A model generated the notes under the pieces. It was not told the origin of the DNA. It did no database searches and worked only from the letters and a program-made list of their open reading frames with translations. From a virus: a stretch of DNA of 25,531 nucleotides. The stretch is from the IMG/VR virus record IMGVR_UViG_3300046809_000909, positions 1 through 25,531 of that record. One strand, given 5' to 3'. How positions within the stretch are numbered: position 1 is the stretch's first letter; each line of letters opens with the position of its first letter. Below are positions 12,647 through 21,684 of this stretch, piece after piece. Made by a program: the position numbers and the translations under genes.

Positions 12647-13630
12647 ATGACCGTTTACAGCGTTCATGACAGTTTTCTAGGGATGGGCGAAGAGGCGGCG
12701 TACGACACGCCGATAGCTCCGGCCCGGTTCTTCGAGCTTCAGACCGAGAGCTTTGCCGGCAAGTACACCCGCATTGACGCTAAGGGCGTCAGGGCGGGTA
12801 ACCGGGTGCTCCGAAATGACCGGTGGGCGCCGAACTTCAAGGGTGCTGACGGCACCGTGAAGCTTGAGGTTCTGGACTCCGGGTTCGGGCTTCTGTTCAA
12901 GCACATGCTTGGTGCTCTCGCGGTGGGCACGCCCACGGGCGGGTTCACAACGTACACGGCCACGGTCGGGCCCCTGCGGGGCCTGTCTTCGACTTGGCAG
13001 GCGGGGCGGTACGCCACTGACGGAACCCTGACGCCGTTCACCTACAGCGGCGGCAAGATTCACAACTGGGAGCTGTCCGCAGCCGTGGACGGCATCTTGG
13101 AGCTGTCCCTTGCAATGGACTTCGCCGAGGAACACATAGGCGTTGGCGCGGGTCCGCTGGCTCTGGCCACGCCGACCTATCCGGCCGCGTCTCAGCTCTT
13201 CACCTACGTTGGCGGCACGGTCACCGTGGCCGGCACCGCGTTCTACGCGCACGACGTCATGTTCAAGGGCGATAACTCCTTGAAGGTCGATCGGTTCTTC
13301 ATGGCTAACAACGGCTTCAAGAAAGAGCCGCTTGAGCAGGAGATGCGAAAGCTGACGTGGGAGCTTAAGGGCGAGTTTGACGGCATGACCCAGTTCAACC
13401 GGGTTTCTGCGGCGACTAACGCCGGGGCTACCGCTGCGATCGTGGCCAACTTCGCGACCCCTCAGGGCGCGGCACTGACCGTCACCATTCCGGCGGCGCG
13501 GTTCGACGTGGGCCCGCCTCACGTTGATGGCGCGAAGATTCCCGAGATCACCTTTACCGGGATCGCCACTGACGACGGTACGGACCCGCCGATCTCGATC
13601 GCCTATTCGTCTAAGGACGTTTCGGCCTGA
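12647..13630 (+). CDS. Major tail protein
   Basis: Encodes 327 residues. The opening SVHDSFLGMGEEAAYDTPIAPARFFELQTESF is characteristic of actinophage tail tube subunits, followed by a mostly beta protein with repeated short strands and the helix FGLLFKHMLGAL near residues 82-93. The C-terminal region (PEITFTGIATDDGTDPPISIAYSS) agrees with tube proteins. Many copies stack as rings around the tape measure to form the tail tube. The start codon lies three bases after the preceding stop. The stop and the next ATG overlap by one base (TGATG), so the following protein is translationally coupled. Confidence 0.88.
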   Translation: MTVYSVHDSFLGMGEEAAYDTPIAPARFFELQTESFAGKYTRIDAKGVRAGNRVLRNDRWAPNFKGADGTVKLEVLDSGFGLLFKHMLGALAVGTPTGGFTTYTATVGPLRGLSSTWQAGRYATDGTLTPFTYSGGKIHNWELSAAVDGILELSLAMDFAEEHIGVGAGPLALATPTYPAASQLFTYVGGTVTVAGTAFYAHDVMFKGDNSLKVDRFFMANNGFKKEPLEQEMRKLTWELKGEFDGMTQFNRVSAATNAGATAAIVANFATPQGAALTVTIPAARFDVGPPHVDGAKIPEITFTGIATDDGTDPPISIAYSSKDVSA

Positions 13631-14139
13631 TGGCCGGCGGCCGTGGCAAGCAGTTCACTAGCAACTACTCAAACGACTTCTCACAGAAGATCGAGGTTCA
13701 GGGGCTCTATGAGTTCCTGGCGCAAGTTAAGGCCACCACTCCGGAGGTGGCTAAGCAGGTTGCCGACGTGAACAAGAAGGCGGCGGACATCGTTAAGGAT
13801 GCCGCCGCCGCCAAGGCCGCCGGGATCGGTTCTACGGCCGCTAAGGCGGCCGGTTCCCTGGCGACTTCTAAGGCGACTCGGCAGGCCTCTGTGCGCCTTG
13901 GTCGCGGTATGCCTTTCGCCTTCGGCGCCGAGTTCGGCGCTAAGAGATACAACCAGTTCAAGCCGTGGACCGGCAACCAGTGGGTTAAGGAGTCTGGCCC
14001 CGCCGGGGGCGTGGGCTACTTCCTATACCCGGCGATTCGGGAACAGAAGGCCCAAGTTGAGGCCGAATACATGGCTTCAATGCTGGCGCTTATGCGCATG
14101 GCCGGTTTCCACGTTTCTGACTCCGGCCTTTCCGACTAG
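13630..14139 (+). CDS. HK97 gp10-like head-tail/tail completion protein
   Basis: Encodes 169 residues. The segment KIEVQGLYEFLAQVKATTPEV resembles the opening of gp10-family proteins, followed by an Ala/Lys-rich helix (residues about 45-85). The segment RLGRGMPFAFGAEFGAKRYNQFKPWTGN followed by GGPAGGVGYFLYPAIRE is a signature seen in Streptomyces phage tail-completion proteins. Members are small and act at the head-tail joint or in tail assembly. Unusually it lies after the major tail protein, not before it. A terminator-like hairpin follows. Confidence 0.7.
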   Translation: MAGGRGKQFTSNYSNDFSQKIEVQGLYEFLAQVKATTPEVAKQVADVNKKAADIVKDAAAAKAAGIGSTAAKAAGSLATSKATRQASVRLGRGMPFAFGAEFGAKRYNQFKPWTGNQWVKESGPAGGVGYFLYPAIREQKAQVEAEYMASMLALMRMAGFHVSDSGLSD

Positions 14140-14147
14140 CTAACTCT

Positions 14148-14168
14148 GCCCCCGTCCCGCGCGGGGGC
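14148..14168 (+). terminator. Terminator-like hairpin before the tail chaperone genes
   Basis: GCCCCCG (14148-14154) and CGGGGGC (14162-14168) form a 7-bp stem with a 7-base loop followed by CTTCTACTTT. It ends just before the GGGGGTT leader of the next gene. Confidence 0.65.
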
Positions 14169-14189
14169 CTTCTACTTTGGGGGTTTCGC

Positions 14190-14498
14190 ATGTCTGCTCT
14201 GAACCTGAACCCGGAAGATCTGTCCCTTGGGGACCTTGAGGACTTCGAGAACATCACCGGCATGCAGCTTCAGGACGCGCTAGCGGCTAAGCCGGTGATC
14301 GACCCCGAGACCGGCAAGCAGAAGAAGGACGCTAAGGGGCGTCCGCTGCGTGAGGCCCAGCTCTCCATCACGGTGATTAAGGCGCTGGTCTTTCTGACCA
14401 AGCGCCGGGAAGACCCCGCGTTCACCATTGAGGACGCCCGCAACGTGAAGGTTACTGAGCTGAACTTCGCGGAGGCTGATGAGGCGGGAAACGCCTAA
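14190..14498 (+). CDS. Tail assembly chaperone, short (G-type) form
   Basis: Encodes 102 residues with GGGGGTT (14179-14185) before the ATG. It contains the pattern NPEDLSLGDLEDFENITGMQLQDAL and RRREDP-like TKRREDPAFTIEDA, typical of the first tail assembly chaperone in actinophages. The last codons hold a GGGAAAC slippery heptamer, and the -1 frame continues to 14650. The chaperones coat the tape measure protein during tail assembly and are absent from the mature virion. The gene lies immediately upstream of the tape measure gene as expected. Confidence 0.88.
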   Translation: MSALNLNPEDLSLGDLEDFENITGMQLQDALAAKPVIDPETGKQKKDAKGRPLREAQLSITVIKALVFLTKRREDPAFTIEDARNVKVTELNFAEADEAGNA

Positions 14499-14650
14499 GG
14501 CTGGAACGGCTTAAGGACTGGGCTCTACTTTCCCAGTTCTACGGTTGGACTCCGGCCCAGATTCGAACGCTAACGCTTGGCGAGTACCGCGTGTATCTCG
14601 CCCATGCGAAGTACTTACGCGACTCGGGGGGGTCTCGTGGCGGCTGGTGA
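14190..14650 (+). CDS. Tail assembly chaperone, -1 frameshift fusion (GT form)
   Basis: Ribosomes that slip back one base at GGGAAAC (14486-14492) read on in the -1 frame to TGA at 14648-14650. The product is the first 101 residues plus about 52 more (RLRLERLKDWALLSQFYGWT and onward). The extension includes LSQFYGWTPAQIRTLTLGEYRVYL, a conserved signature of T-type chaperones. The -1 frame has a stop at 14480-14482, so the extension cannot start upstream of the slip and has no start codon of its own. Its end overlaps the tape measure start (GTG at 14637). The ratio of short to long forms sets tail assembly. Confidence 0.88.
14486..14492 (+). promoter_or_regulatory. Programmed -1 frameshift site GGGAAAC
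   Basis: In the zero frame it reads G GGA AAC, the canonical X XXY YYZ pattern. The short hairpin GCCT/AGGC (14493-14501) follows at once, and ACTGGG (14517-14522) can pair with CCCAGT (14532-14537) about 25 bases downstream as a possible stimulator. The stop codon lies six bases after the AAC codon. Confidence 0.9.
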
Positions 14651-17552
14651 GAAGATTCTCCGCGTCATCATCGCGGGTGACGCAATGGGCGCGGTTACCG
14701 CGCTTGGGGAGCTGTCCCACGGGCTTGAGCACGCCCACTCGGAAGCGGACAAGCACGGCGGCGGCATTACGTCGATGCTCGGGGGAGCCGCTAAGGGCAT
14801 CGGCTTGTTCGCGGTTGGCGCCGTGGCGGCGGCCGGCGTGGTCGCGGACGAGTTCTACAAGATCGGCTCGGGCTACGAACAGAACTTGAACGCCATTCAG
14901 GCGTTCACGCACTCGACCACGGGCCAGATGAAGGCTCTTGAACAACAGCTGTACAGCATGTCTCCGCAGTTCGCTGCGATGGGTCAGACCGTTGGCGACG
15001 CCTCAGGGGCTCTGTATGACCTGACCAAGGCTGGCGCCAACAGTAAGGACGCCATGGCCGAGCTTGAGCCGACCATGGCTCTCGCTAAGGCCACGAACAC
15101 GGACTACTCCGAGTCGGCTAAGGAAATGACTCGGGTCCTGAACTCGTTCGGTCTGAAGGCTTCCGATGCGAGCATGGTTGCGGACACGCTGACCAACGCG
15201 ACGCACACAAGCACTCAGACGCTTCAGGACATGGCGGACGGCCTGAAGTATGTGAGCGTCGCCGCTCACGACTTCGGCATTGACTTGCAGACCACGTCGG
15301 GCGTCATGGCGATGTATTCCAACGCCGGCCTCAACGGCACGCAGGCGGGTACCGCGTTCCGTCAGATGCTTCTGAACATGTCGGCTCCGACCAAGGCCGC
15401 TAGGGACGGCATGAAGGCGATAGGCCTTCAGGCGTTCGACACGCAAGGCAAGCTGAAGCCGCTTGGGGACATCTTCCAACAGTTGCAAGACAAGTTCGGC
15501 AAGGGCCTTGACGCTCATTCGCTTCAGCAGATCGCGCCGTACCTGAAGGACATTTTCGGGGCTCGTGGCGTGGAGCCGATCCTTGCCGCTATCCGGCAGG
15601 GTGGCGGGGGTCTTCAGAACTACATCAACTTGATGCACCGCACGGGCGAGGCTAGCGCGATCGCTCAGGCCAAGTCCAAGGGCCTTTCCGGCACGTTCAA
15701 CGAGCTGCGGGCCACGGTTGAGTCAACCGTGCAACACCTGTATATGCAGGCCGCTCCGAAGCTGGCGGCGTTCCTTCAGCCGATGGTTGCGGCCCTCCCC
15801 GGGGCGCTTACCAAGTTCGGGAAGTTCGGCAAGGAAGCTTGGGACGCCTTCTCTCAGGGCGCCTCCGGCGGTGGCACTGGCGGCACGTCCGGCGTAGGTA
15901 AGATCTTCGCTTCGCTCGGTGACTTTGTGCGGAACGTCCTTGTCCCTGAACTTAAGGGGATAGGCCAGGTCTTCGAGCGGGACATAGTCCCGATCATGAA
16001 GGACGGTCTACGGGTCTTCGCGGCGCTGGCGCCGATTGTGCTGCGGATAGCTAAGGACATCTCTAAGGACCTGGCGCCGATCCTGCGGGACATTGGCAAG
16101 TTCGTTGAGAAGGACATTCTTCCGTCGTTCAAGAAGCTGTCTGTGTGGATCGCAACGGACCTAACACCGAAGGTCGAACGGCTCTGGTCGAAGATCCAGC
16201 CGATTCTAGCGATGCTCGCACAGTGGATTGACAAGAAGATCATTCCGCTTCTCGATTGGGCCTGGAAGAAGCTTCAGCCGCTCTTCGGGCAGCTAGGCAA
16301 GCTCATCGGGACTGTGATCGATGACCTGTCGAACCTTCTCGGGTTCCTCAAGCCGGTCTTGTCCTGGATTCTCGACACCTTCGGCGGCCCGCTGATTGAC
16401 GTAGTCAAGGGCTTCATAAACGGCGTTGTCCTTCTCGTTAGCGGAGTCACCCGGTTCTTCCAAGGGCTCTTGGACTTCCTTAACGGCGTCTTCTCCGGCA
16501 ACTGGTCGAAGATCTGGACCGGCATTAAGGAGATGCTTCGCGGCATCTGGGATACCATCGTGGGCTTCCTTGAAGTGGTCATCTTCGGCAAGCTGTTGAA
16601 GTTCGCGGTTGAGGGCTTCAAGGCCATCGGTGACGCGATCATGTCGCCGATGAAGGACGTAGGCACCTTCATGAAGGGCCTATGGGACGACATGACGGGG
16701 CTTTGGGACAGGTCGGTTGCCGGGATCAAGCAGCTTTGGTCTCAGCTTTGGGTGAACGTCAAGGCCGATTTCTTGGACTTCGTCACTCGCCAGTGGCGGG
16801 ACTTCACCGACTGGGCAGGCCGTCTCTACAACTGGTTCTTGGAGCTGCCCGGCAAGATCGGCGGGGCCCTCAGCCGCGCCGGAACGTGGCTTGTGCAGAC
16901 CGGTATTGACGTGCTCAACGGCATGATAAACGGGATCACCCGTGGGGCTGTCGGCTTGTGGAACTGGCTTAACGCGCTCCCGGGGAACGTCACTTCCTGG
17001 TTGGGCGACGTCGGTAACTGGCTCATTGACGCCGGCTGGAACATGATCATGGGAATGGTCAACGGCATCAAGCAGGCAGCCGGGAACCTGAAGAACGCGG
17101 CCGTCAGCGTGGTGTCAGACGCCTATAACGGCGTCCTAAGCTTCCTCGGCATCAAGTCGCCTTCGCGACTGTTCATGGTGGTTGGCGGCCACACCGCACA
17201 GGGCTTCATCAACGGCATTCAGGACAAGGCGCAAGGCGCCCATGACGCACTCGTGGGCATGGTGAACGTCCCGGCGTCGAAGTTCTCTGCGGCGTTCCAG
17301 AAGCAGTCCCAGACGGCCGCTGCGGCGGCTGCGGCTAACGCCCGCAACGCGGGCCAGCTCTGGGCTTCTGCGGGCTCTCAGGGCGGCGCTCAAGGCGCTA
17401 ACGGTCCGGCCGTCAACGTCACTATCAATGTCGCCGGGAGCATCCAGGCCGAGAAGGACTTTGCGCGGAAGATGTCCACGGCCATCCGCGACGAGATCCG
17501 CCAGATTGGCCGCCGCAACGGCGGCGCTACGGGGCTTACGGGGATCTCCTAA
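14637..17552 (+). CDS. Tape measure protein
   Basis: Encodes 971 residues from GTG at 14637, preceded by seven Gs (14626-14632); an in-frame ATG at 14577 would overlap more of the chaperone gene and lacks a binding site. Residues about 50-70 are hydrophobic (GIGLFAVGAVAAAGVV). Residues about 85-300 match the TP901-type tape measure domain (LYDLTKAGANSKDAM, AMYSNAGLNGTQAGTAFRQM). The long C-terminal part is Trp-rich with helical segments and two degenerate repeats around WLVQTGIDVLNGMINGI and WLIDAGWNMIMGMVNGI, then ends in an Ala/Gln-rich region. Length predicts a tail of roughly 140-150 nm by the usual 0.15 nm per residue rule. It sets tail length and passes DNA into the cell. Confidence 0.94.
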   Translation: MAAGEKILRVIIAGDAMGAVTALGELSHGLEHAHSEADKHGGGITSMLGGAAKGIGLFAVGAVAAAGVVADEFYKIGSGYEQNLNAIQAFTHSTTGQMKALEQQLYSMSPQFAAMGQTVGDASGALYDLTKAGANSKDAMAELEPTMALAKATNTDYSESAKEMTRVLNSFGLKASDASMVADTLTNATHTSTQTLQDMADGLKYVSVAAHDFGIDLQTTSGVMAMYSNAGLNGTQAGTAFRQMLLNMSAPTKAARDGMKAIGLQAFDTQGKLKPLGDIFQQLQDKFGKGLDAHSLQQIAPYLKDIFGARGVEPILAAIRQGGGGLQNYINLMHRTGEASAIAQAKSKGLSGTFNELRATVESTVQHLYMQAAPKLAAFLQPMVAALPGALTKFGKFGKEAWDAFSQGASGGGTGGTSGVGKIFASLGDFVRNVLVPELKGIGQVFERDIVPIMKDGLRVFAALAPIVLRIAKDISKDLAPILRDIGKFVEKDILPSFKKLSVWIATDLTPKVERLWSKIQPILAMLAQWIDKKIIPLLDWAWKKLQPLFGQLGKLIGTVIDDLSNLLGFLKPVLSWILDTFGGPLIDVVKGFINGVVLLVSGVTRFFQGLLDFLNGVFSGNWSKIWTGIKEMLRGIWDTIVGFLEVVIFGKLLKFAVEGFKAIGDAIMSPMKDVGTFMKGLWDDMTGLWDRSVAGIKQLWSQLWVNVKADFLDFVTRQWRDFTDWAGRLYNWFLELPGKIGGALSRAGTWLVQTGIDVLNGMINGITRGAVGLWNWLNALPGNVTSWLGDVGNWLIDAGWNMIMGMVNGIKQAAGNLKNAAVSVVSDAYNGVLSFLGIKSPSRLFMVVGGHTAQGFINGIQDKAQGAHDALVGMVNVPASKFSAAFQKQSQTAAAAAAANARNAGQLWASAGSQGGAQGANGPAVNVTINVAGSIQAEKDFARKMSTAIRDEIRQIGRRNGGATGLTGIS

Positions 17553-17578
17553 GCAACTACTACGGGGAGGGGTGAACG

Positions 17579-17606
17579 GCCCTCACGCTCGCGCGTGGGG
17601 GCCTTC
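17579..17606 (+). terminator. Terminator-like hairpin enclosing the leader of the minor tail gene
   Basis: GGCCCTCACGC (17579-17589) pairs with GCGTGGGGGCC (17594-17604) with one G-U pair and a TCGC loop, followed by TTCT. The GGGGG that would serve as ribosome binding site for the ATG at 17612 lies in the 3' arm, so the structure may also limit translation. Confidence 0.72.
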
Positions 17607-17611
17607 TAGCT

Positions 17612-20600
17612 ATGGCTACAACTCTTGGGGTTCACGTCTCTTGGACCGGCCTTCCGGGTGACTCTGCCGTTCAGTGGTCCGACGTCAGTTCTGACGTTAC
17701 GGCCATCGACACACAGCGCGGTCGCTCGACCGAGCTGGATCAGGTCCAGACCGGCACGGCGTCTATCCAGTTCGACAACGCGGACGGCGCCTACACGCCC
17801 GGCCGCGCCTACGGCCCGGAGCTGCTTCCCTCTCACGTCAGGAACACCGATGACGCCTCGCAGTGGACGCACGGCACGCATGCCGCCCTGTCGATCAACA
17901 GCGGACTGAATCCCCCGGCCGGGTACCTGGGAAGCTCCACGGCCCTTCAGATCAACATGACGTCGGCTGTTTCGGGGGAAGACCAGGCAACCTCCGCGAA
18001 GATCCCCGTGACGCCGGGGAAGGCCTACAAGGGGTCGCTTCTGGCGCAGTCAACGACCACGGCCGCCGGCATCGTGTCGGCGCGTATCGCCTTCTACAAC
18101 TCGGCCGGGGCCGAGATCACCTCCGGCGTTGACCATGACTACGCCTACAACCAATACCCGAACGTGGTTCGGATGAGCCTTCCCGACACGTATCACCGCA
18201 TGGGCGCCGGGGAGACCCTGACGAACCAGTCCAACGCGGTTGTTGGGATTGACCCGATGGTCTGCTACAACGTCACGTCGGTGCCGTCGTGGGACAAGTA
18301 CGGGACAGGCACCGCGGCTTCGTTCAACGGAACCAGCTCGATCGCGGAGCCTACGGGCATACACCTTTACGTTGCCGCTAACACCGGTTCTTCGGTTGAG
18401 TTCTGGTTCAAGACCACGACCGCCGGGCCGATCCTCGGCGACTACAACATGACCGGGTCTAGCTGGGCTAACCCGATCTCGCCCACTGGGGCCCCGGACT
18501 TGTCTTCCGGCAAGCTGTGGCCGGCGCTGTACGTCGGCACGGACGGCTACCTGTATTGCCAGGTAACGTCACAGATCCAAACTCAGGTGAAGTCGCCCCA
18601 GCTCGTGAACGACGGCTACTGGCACCACTACGTTGTTTCGGTCGCTTCGTACGTCGCCAGCTACTACCTCGACGGCGTGTTGATCGGGACGGACAGCGTT
18701 TCGACCACGGGCGGCCCCGGCCGCCCGATCCTTGGTTGTGCTGACACTACCCACAACACCACCTATCACCAGGGGGCGGGAACGCCGGCCCTGACCGCGC
18801 TTCCCGCAAGCAACTGGTTTTCTGGCCAGATCGCGGACTTTGCGCAGTACCGACAGGGGTTGTCTGCGCAGGACGTTGCGGATCACTACCGGCACGGCTC
18901 GACCGAGACGAAGCGGATTCCGATCAACAGCGGCGCGAACCTGGGATGGTGGTTCCCGGTGCAGGCTGTTGGAACGGCCCCGACAGGGGCGGTTAAGGCG
19001 TCCCTTGTCCTGAGGACAGAGCAGGCGGTTAGCTCTTCGAGCCTCTACCTGTATTCGCCTTCGCTCAAGGAGATCTCGCCGAACTACGGGAACATTCTGC
19101 CGCGCCGCAAGGTGCGCGTGTTCGAGACCACCGGGCAGAACCTCATGCCCCCCGGGCTGAACCTTGGCTATGACACGTACGACGGCGTGCCAGCCGGTAT
19201 GGACGTGAACGAGGTGGGCGCTTGGGTTCTCGCTAACGGGACGAACTTTTCTCACGATAGCTCTAGCGGCGTAACGACGTATTCGGCGACCACGTCGTCT
19301 GTGTCTTCGCTGTCGCTCTATGGGCCCTCGGGGAACGGCGTTGCCGTTCCGTGGATGCTGATCCCGGGCAACACGTACACGTTCAACTGCCAGGTTGCCT
19401 CTTGGCGGTTCGCTGCGAACAGCACGGGCGTAACCATCGGGATCAACACGACCGTAAACTCTGCGCCGGGCTCTTCAACGTTCTTCAACGGGGCAGTGCC
19501 GGTACAGCACATCAGCCCCGGAGACTTCGGCTGGAAGACCGTTTCTTGGACGTTTACGATCCCGAGCACCTACCAACAGCCCGAATTCCAGTTCACTCTT
19601 TACACCAGTGAAACCCTCTCGTCGGGTTCCACGTACGGGTGGAACACCGCGATTTGGGACCTTCAGCTAGTCGATGTCACTAAGGGGCAGACGGTTCCGG
19701 CGTACACGCCGGGAGACGGAACCATGCCCGTGTTTCAGGGCTTCGTTGACAAGTGGGAGTCCCTGACGGAGTACGACGACACGGCTTCAGTCGTGGCGAC
19801 GTGCACTGACCCGATGCGGATCATGGGCGACACGCAGTTGCCTAAGCCTCCTCAGGCCTTCGGCTTCCAGCCGGATTGGCGGGTGTTGGGCTCTTGGGAG
19901 ATGGACGGCCAAGCCGACACCAACTGGGTTGACCCCAATCAGCAGATGATCGGCGGGTCCGTCCAGAACGCGAACACGGTCTACAACAACATGAACTATT
20001 CCCCGGGGTTTAGTTCGTCGGCTCTGCCGGGAGACTTCCTCGGCGTCGGCAACAACGGCGTGAAGTGGCCGATGTCTCCGGCCATCTACCTGATGTCTTT
20101 CGGGAAGCTCGCCGCCGGGATGTCCATAGAGTTTTGGTATCTGATGCGCCAGAACACCAGCGACCCGAACCCGGGTTTGCATCCGGGTGGTGACCAGTAC
20201 ATGTCGGCGTTCGGGCCGGTGCTGTCGTTTTATACAAGCGGCTCTAGCGGTTACTTTTCCGGCGGGTGGCTTGACCGAAACGGGAACTCAGGAACGATTG
20301 CCAGCGGCGCCGCAAAGGACATGTTCCAGGGCGGTCACTGCGCCCTAGAGCTGACCACCTCGGGGGGCTCAAGCCCCACGGTGGTTACGAAGTGCTTCTA
20401 CAACGGGCAACTCATGTTCACGTCGGGTGCCGAGTCGCTGACCATGCCGCCTGCGCCTCAGTTCCGCCTGTCGGGGCCTGCGGCGTTGACCATCGGCGGC
20501 GTGTCCATCAACTCGGCTACGTTCGAGTTGTACGCCCCGGCGTCCTACGCCGGGACGGGCCTGGATTGGGCCGGCCGCCTGGCGGCGTTCAATTCGGCCC

Positions 20601-21385
20601 GGGTGTCGGGCGTCTGGAACACGTCTCAGGTGGTTAACGGGCCTCCGGCTCAAAAGGTGCTGCCGTGGCTTATGGGCGCCTGCGGGCTGGCGCGTCCTTC
20701 GGCTCAGCTCGTCACGGGGTCGCCTTCGACGTCTACGGCGTCCCTTGTGGACCCGCCTTCGTTCAGCAGCGCGACCGGCCTGGAAGGCTTGAACACGGCC
20801 GCTTCGCAGATAGGCGGCCTGGTCTGCATGTCGCGCTACAGCGCGGTGATGGTCCAGGACTCGTCTTACCGGTCTGATTCGGTAGTGCCTTACGTGTTCT
20901 CGGCGCTGGGCTCGACCGCGCCGGACTCGTCTCTGTTGTTCCTGTCGGACATCGACAGGACTTGGACTGAGGTTGACGCTACGTCAGGCAACGTCGGCAT
21001 ACCGACGCAGACCCTGACATGGAACATCGCGAACTACCCGGCCTATCTGCGGTACGGCTCTCATCGGCAGTCGATGAACATTCGGGCGGCGGACCTTAAC
21101 GAGACGCAGCGGGCTGCGGCGTTCCTGGCCTCATACGTGACGCCGTCTACGCGCTGCGACTCCGCACAGTTCACGGTCATTAACCAGGATCTAGCTTCGC
21201 TGGTCCCAATGGTTGACGTGGGCTCTCGGGTGGTGTTCACGGACCTTCCGGCGAACGCCCCAACAGATCAGTACTTCGCTTGGGTTGAGTCCGTGAGCGT
21301 GTCGGCTAAGGCCGAGGGAGGCACGTTGGTGCCTACCTACACCTTCAGCCTGTCGCCGGACTTCGCCCATCTTCCTATCCAGTAA
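17612..21385 (+). CDS. Large minor tail protein (tail tip) with lectin-like insertions
   Basis: Encodes 1257 residues. N-terminal residues 10-65 (WSDVSSDVTAIDTQRGRSTELD, TASIQFDNADGAYTPG) match the distal-tail/baseplate core of actinophages. The continuation of that core reappears at residues 490-505 (NILPRRKVRVFE) and 705-735 (MPVFQGFVDKWE). Between them lie beta-rich modules. LamG/concanavalin-like domains are seen at about 232-430 (SVEFWFKTT, GYWHHYVVSV, YYLDGVLIGTDS) and 755-990 (GMSIEFWYLM). C-terminal residues about 1010-1257 (GLEGLNTAASQIGGL, VDVGSRVVFTDLP, YTFSLSP) match the usual end of such proteins. Only one such gene lies between tape measure and lysis genes, so it probably forms most of the tail tip and binds surface glycans. 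Confidence 0.85.
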   Translation: MATTLGVHVSWTGLPGDSAVQWSDVSSDVTAIDTQRGRSTELDQVQTGTASIQFDNADGAYTPGRAYGPELLPSHVRNTDDASQWTHGTHAALSINSGLNPPAGYLGSSTALQINMTSAVSGEDQATSAKIPVTPGKAYKGSLLAQSTTTAAGIVSARIAFYNSAGAEITSGVDHDYAYNQYPNVVRMSLPDTYHRMGAGETLTNQSNAVVGIDPMVCYNVTSVPSWDKYGTGTAASFNGTSSIAEPTGIHLYVAANTGSSVEFWFKTTTAGPILGDYNMTGSSWANPISPTGAPDLSSGKLWPALYVGTDGYLYCQVTSQIQTQVKSPQLVNDGYWHHYVVSVASYVASYYLDGVLIGTDSVSTTGGPGRPILGCADTTHNTTYHQGAGTPALTALPASNWFSGQIADFAQYRQGLSAQDVADHYRHGSTETKRIPINSGANLGWWFPVQAVGTAPTGAVKASLVLRTEQAVSSSSLYLYSPSLKEISPNYGNILPRRKVRVFETTGQNLMPPGLNLGYDTYDGVPAGMDVNEVGAWVLANGTNFSHDSSSGVTTYSATTSSVSSLSLYGPSGNGVAVPWMLIPGNTYTFNCQVASWRFAANSTGVTIGINTTVNSAPGSSTFFNGAVPVQHISPGDFGWKTVSWTFTIPSTYQQPEFQFTLYTSETLSSGSTYGWNTAIWDLQLVDVTKGQTVPAYTPGDGTMPVFQGFVDKWESLTEYDDTASVVATCTDPMRIMGDTQLPKPPQAFGFQPDWRVLGSWEMDGQADTNWVDPNQQMIGGSVQNANTVYNNMNYSPGFSSSALPGDFLGVGNNGVKWPMSPAIYLMSFGKLAAGMSIEFWYLMRQNTSDPNPGLHPGGDQYMSAFGPVLSFYTSGSSGYFSGGWLDRNGNSGTIASGAAKDMFQGGHCALELTTSGGSSPTVVTKCFYNGQLMFTSGAESLTMPPAPQFRLSGPAALTIGGVSINSATFELYAPASYAGTGLDWAGRLAAFNSARVSGVWNTSQVVNGPPAQKVLPWLMGACGLARPSAQLVTGSPSTSTASLVDPPSFSSATGLEGLNTAASQIGGLVCMSRYSAVMVQDSSYRSDSVVPYVFSALGSTAPDSSLLFLSDIDRTWTEVDATSGNVGIPTQTLTWNIANYPAYLRYGSHRQSMNIRAADLNETQRAAAFLASYVTPSTRCDSAQFTVINQDLASLVPMVDVGSRVVFTDLPANAPTDQYFAWVESVSVSAKAEGGTLVPTYTFSLSPDFAHLPIQ

Positions 21386-21399
21386 CGGGGGTTCTGGGT

Positions 21400-21684
21400 G
21401 TGAGCCTTGACACGCTTGTCAACGTGGCCGCCTTAGCGGCTGGCGGCATCGGCCTTGGATCGGGCGCCAAGGCGCGCATAAAGGCGTCTCGGCAGATAGC
21501 CACACAGGAAGTGTGGCGTGAAGAGGCAGAGGCCCAGAAAGCCCGCGGTGACCGCCTTGAAGTGGCGGTAGAGGCTTTGACGGCCGAAATCTCTTCGCTG
21601 AAGAAGCAGATTCACAATCTTACGGGGGTGCTCCGGGCTGTAGCCCCGGAGCTAGTCAAGGGGGGATTGAATGACGACAGCTGA
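21400..21684 (+). CDS. Small coiled-coil protein with hydrophobic N terminus
   Basis: Encodes 94 residues from GTG at 21400, after GGGGGTT (21387-21393). Residues 4-22 (DTLVNVAALAAGGIGLGSG) are weakly hydrophobic and small-residue rich. Residues 35-75 form a heptad-like coiled coil (AEAQKARGDRLEVAVEALTAEISSLKKQI). It overlaps the endolysin start by 14 bases. It could be a tail-associated chaperone, a lysis regulator, or a holin-like membrane peptide; the position just before the endolysin keeps the last option open. Function not known. Confidence 0.72.
   Translation: MSLDTLVNVAALAAGGIGLGSGAKARIKASRQIATQEVWREEAEAQKARGDRLEVAVEALTAEISSLKKQIHNLTGVLRAVAPELVKGGLNDDS

Noticed and set aside
14577-14636. 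Upstream start of the tape measure protein
   Set aside because: It lies inside the frameshifted chaperone extension and lacks a ribosome binding site; GTG at 14637 follows seven Gs.
16404-16417. GTCAAGGGCTTCAT as a further motif copy
   Set aside because: It lies within the tape measure coding sequence and matches only the first nine positions, as expected by chance.
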